Assembly: GCA_025453715.1 (NCBI GenBank)
Contig: JALOPT010000004.1
Span: 1-21,651, forward strand
Origin: Methanoregulaceae archaeon
GTDB taxonomy: Archaea; Halobacteriota; Methanomicrobia; Methanomicrobiales; Methanospirillaceae
Direction of reading: 5' to 3'
DNA: 21,651 bases
The translations under genes and the position numbers were made by a program. This document shows, one piece after another, positions 19,374 to 21,651 of the stretch; the first letter of the stretch is position 1, and the number at the start of each line of letters is the position of its first letter. The notes under the pieces are model-generated. The model worked only from the letters and a program-made list of their open reading frames with translations, made no database searches and was not told the origin of the DNA.

Positions 19374-21651
19374 ATGGATCAACTGGTTCGAAAGCGGCCC
19401 GCCCCTACCCGGGTATTGCTGTTTATCCTGATTATCGGGGTGATATTAGCAGCTTCAGTTACGGCAGCATCCGCATATACCATTACTGCATCAGCCGGGA
19501 ATCATGGAACAATTTCCCCTTCAGGAGCTGTCCCGGTTGACCCGGGTAGTGATATCCTGTTTTTCATTGACCCTGTCAACGGGTATCACCCGGACCAGAT
19601 GACAATTGACGGTAAAGTGTCCTCGGCACCTCCGTTTTATAAGTTCTCAAATGTCAACGCTGACCATACTATTTCTGTTACGTTTGCACCTGACCTTGGG
19701 TCGTTTAAGGTCGTATCAGACCCGAATGGAGCATCAATTTTTGTAGACGGAACAAATGTCGGGACAACACCAAAAACGGTGGATAATGTACAGGCCGGGA
19801 TTCATCAATTGCGGCTGATCCTTTCGGGTTACAGTGATTATACCGGTTCGGTAACTGTTGAAAAGGACCAGCTGACAATAGTCCCAAAGGTAAGCCTGGT
19901 ACTGTTGCCTCCGGTTACAACCACGGTACCTACGACAGTTCCGACTACGGTCAGGACAACAACACCGACACCAGTACCGACGACGGTACCTACCACAGTA
20001 AAGACGACAGTTACCACGGCCGTACCAACGACAACCAGTACAACGGTACCCCCTACAACTGTCACAACGACCGCTCCGGTGACATCCGTACCTACTCAGA
20101 CAACCACGGTTGCGACGACAGTCCCGACTGTGACACCGACAGCAACGTCAACGTTACCATATATTTTTCCAACTCCAACTGAACGTGTTCCTTTACCGAC
20201 CACCGCTTCCCTTAGCAATCTGACCCCTGAGCCGACACAGACCCTGACCATGAACGGGACATCACTCGTGGTGACACCGGTTGCCAATAGTACCCCGGGT
20301 CCCGCGGAAAACAATTCGGGTTTTGTTGAACCCGTTGTGACCACATTGCCGGTCACCAGCCCTAACGGATCTGCAAATATGACCGGGTCCGGGTTACAAC
20401 CTCCAGCGGGGCTTGCATCATGGAATGTAATATTTTTCCTGTTTATTGCGGCAATACCACTTGTCCTCCTCCTTGCCCATGATTACCTCGGGCTTGGTCA
20501 CCTGTCATTTCCACAGCCTCTTGCAGTCAGGGCCGGTGTCGCATTCGGGCAGGTTGTATGTGGATTCGGCCTGTTATTTGTCCTGTCAAGGATGATAGCG
20601 CTGCTTCCGGCACTTTCGAATACCCTGACCCTTCCCCTCCTGTTGATCGTGCTACTGCTGGGTGCATACCTGATATTTTCCGCACTGGCACTTGCAGCAG
20701 GTTCCCTCCTCTCCAGTCCTCTTCGCTGGACCCTGAAGGTACACGTTGTTATCGGGGTTATCGTGCTCATCGTTACCCCCATACTCATTTTCTCGCTAGG
20801 ACAGGGGGAAGTAATGGCGATCCTGGTAACGATTGTTGCAGCCCCGGTATCGGCATTACTTGCCCTCTGGCAGGACCATTCACTTGCACTGCAGGTTCAG
20901 AAACGTGGCTTCCCGTACGGTTTTTTTAACGGTGAAGAGACCCGCGTACCATCAGGGTCGGATCCGTACCGGCGCTCAAATGCAACACGGCCTGATATAT
21001 TCCCCCCGGAACTGGCAGACCGTTACACCAGTGTAGACTTCCTTGGAATGGGCGGCATCTCGCATGTTTTCAAAGCGATGAGACTCAAAGATGGCAAGAC
21101 AGTGGCGGTAAAAATACCGATCCGGTTCGATGAGACCACCGGTAAAAGCTTTATGAAGGAGATCCTCGCATGGGAAGGCTTACGACATCCGAATATCGTA
21201 GAGATCACCGAGGTGAACATCCTCCCGATTCCATACGTTGAGATGGAGTTCTTAAAGTCGGTGCTTGCGGACATGAAGACCCCGATACCTGTAAGAGAAG
21301 CAGCGGAAATCGTTGAAGGGGTCGCGAATGGCCTTGCTTATGCACATGAACAGGGTATCATACACCGCGATATCAAGCCCCAGAATATCCTGATAGATCA
21401 AAATGGTGTCCCCAAGATCAGCGACTGGGGGATGAGCCGCCTTATTGGCTCTTCAGCAATACCGACCGTCGCAGGTTTTTCGCTTGCCTATGCTGCACCT
21501 GAACAGATCTCCCCCGGGAGATTCGGGGAGACAGATGAACGTACTGACATTTACCAGCTTGGGGTGGTATTCTACGAGCTCGTCACCGGGAAACTCCTGT
21601 TCCCCGGCGATGACCTTGCGGAGGTCAGCAACGCAATCATCTCAAGGATGC
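19374..21651 (+). CDS. Membrane PEGA-domain Ser/Thr protein kinase (3' end outside window)
   Basis: The open frame runs from ATG 19374 off the window end, giving 759 residues so far. Order: a signal or anchor segment (about 13-35), a beta-rich repeat-like domain (36-107, with DPVNGYHPDQMTIDG), a PEGA domain (109-176, with DPNGASIFVDGTNVGTTP), a Thr/Pro/Val linker (179-260) and a further Thr-rich stretch with several N-glycosylation sequons. About five membrane helices follow (350-499), then a cytoplasmic kinase domain from about 551. Kinase motifs are the loop LGMGGISHVFKA, VAVK with Lys580, HRDIKPQN with Asp666, metal-binding Asp684 in SDWG (DWG instead of DFG) and AAPEQ. The sensor faces outside and the kinase inside. 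It follows the FHA regulator by 30 bases, but a TATA-like ATTATAAC near 19350 and no Shine-Dalgarno could also mean a leaderless transcript of its own. Confidence 0.9.
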   Translation, partial: MDQLVRKRPAPTRVLLFILIIGVILAASVTAASAYTITASAGNHGTISPSGAVPVDPGSDILFFIDPVNGYHPDQMTIDGKVSSAPPFYKFSNVNADHTISVTFAPDLGSFKVVSDPNGASIFVDGTNVGTTPKTVDNVQAGIHQLRLILSGYSDYTGSVTVEKDQLTIVPKVSLVLLPPVTTTVPTTVPTTVRTTTPTPVPTTVPTTVKTTVTTAVPTTTSTTVPPTTVTTTAPVTSVPTQTTTVATTVPTVTPTATSTLPYIFPTPTERVPLPTTASLSNLTPEPTQTLTMNGTSLVVTPVANSTPGPAENNSGFVEPVVTTLPVTSPNGSANMTGSGLQPPAGLASWNVIFFLFIAAIPLVLLLAHDYLGLGHLSFPQPLAVRAGVAFGQVVCGFGLLFVLSRMIALLPALSNTLTLPLLLIVLLLGAYLIFSALALAAGSLLSSPLRWTLKVHVVIGVIVLIVTPILIFSLGQGEVMAILVTIVAAPVSALLALWQDHSLALQVQKRGFPYGFFNGEETRVPSGSDPYRRSNATRPDIFPPELADRYTSVDFLGMGGISHVFKAMRLKDGKTVAVKIPIRFDETTGKSFMKEILAWEGLRHPNIVEITEVNILPIPYVEMEFLKSVLADMKTPIPVREAAEIVEGVANGLAYAHEQGIIHRDIKPQNILIDQNGVPKISDWGMSRLIGSSAIPTVAGFSLAYAAPEQISPGRFGETDERTDIYQLGVVFYELVTGKLLFPGDDLAEVSNAIISRM
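19908..20155 (+). repeat. Low-complexity Thr/Pro/Val-coding tract
   Basis: About 83 codons, nearly all ACN, CCN and GTN, encode blocks of the type TTVPTT within the kinase's extracellular linker. The codons vary in the third base, so it is not a simple DNA microsatellite. The imperfect repeat can still change length. On the minus strand it opens false frames rich in Val, Gly and Thr. Confidence 0.7.

Noticed and set aside
19908..20155. Possible CRISPR or tandem-repeat array
   Set aside because: The repeat is coding, imperfect at the DNA level and has no spacers of constant length.
19838..20356. Minus-strand frames rich in Val, Gly and Thr
   Set aside because: They are the reverse complement of the Thr/Pro/Val linker of the kinase and arise from its repetitive codons.

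Overview
The window looks like a piece of chromosome from a methanogenic archaeon, most likely of the order Methanomicrobiales (Methanoregula or a relative). The evidence is a thiol:fumarate reductase pair (tfrA, tfrB), archaeal housekeeping genes (LSm, ribosomal protein L37e, SepF, a PUA protein, a ZPR1 zinc-finger protein), an archaeal initiator tRNA-Met without encoded CCA, TATA-type promoters (some apparently leaderless), T-run terminators, and signalling proteins of a style common in that order: a PAS kinase with the GLGESSIRKSYYPELQ motif and a PEGA-domain Ser/Thr kinase. The taxonomy is inferred from remembered family features, not from a search. I see no insertion sequence, phage gene or CRISPR array.

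Layout. Positions 1-84 hold the end of a probable thioredoxin reductase. A solitary DNA methyltransferase follows on the minus strand (248-1573), then a small membrane polyprenol/dolichol-kinase-like protein on the plus strand (1682-2239). A minus-strand pair encodes an iron-dependent alcohol dehydrogenase (4725-3553) overlapping a PAS sensor kinase that lacks the expected phospho-acceptor histidine (3569-2334). Upstream on the same strand is tfrA-tfrB (7956-4880), diverging from an aspartate kinase-purM pair (8017-10402). A lower-GC island follows, with two secreted proteins of unknown function (10622-12859) behind a TATA box and two palindromes.

Positions 13048-14611 (minus) hold a PUA RNA-binding protein, the division protein SepF and a ZPR1 protein that overlaps sepF by one base. 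A 243-bp divergent region contains a candidate small RNA. The plus-strand block LSm - L37e - purF - SAM methyltransferase (14855-17550) mixes RNA/translation genes with purine synthesis. The initiator tRNA (17795-17722, minus) diverges from a thioredoxin with a charged helical N-terminal extension (17911-18324). The window ends in a two-gene phospho-signalling locus: a winged-helix/FHA regulator (18552-19343) followed by a large membrane PEGA/Ser-Thr kinase (19374 to past the end).

The genes form several small functional sets. tfrAB makes succinate and CoM-S-S-CoB; purM and purF are two separate steps of purine synthesis; LSm, L37e, the PUA protein and initiator tRNA serve RNA and translation. 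The least described parts are the wHTH-FHA/PEGA-kinase locus, with a direct repeat straddling its promoter, the secreted protein pair, and the His-less PAS kinase coupled to the alcohol dehydrogenase.
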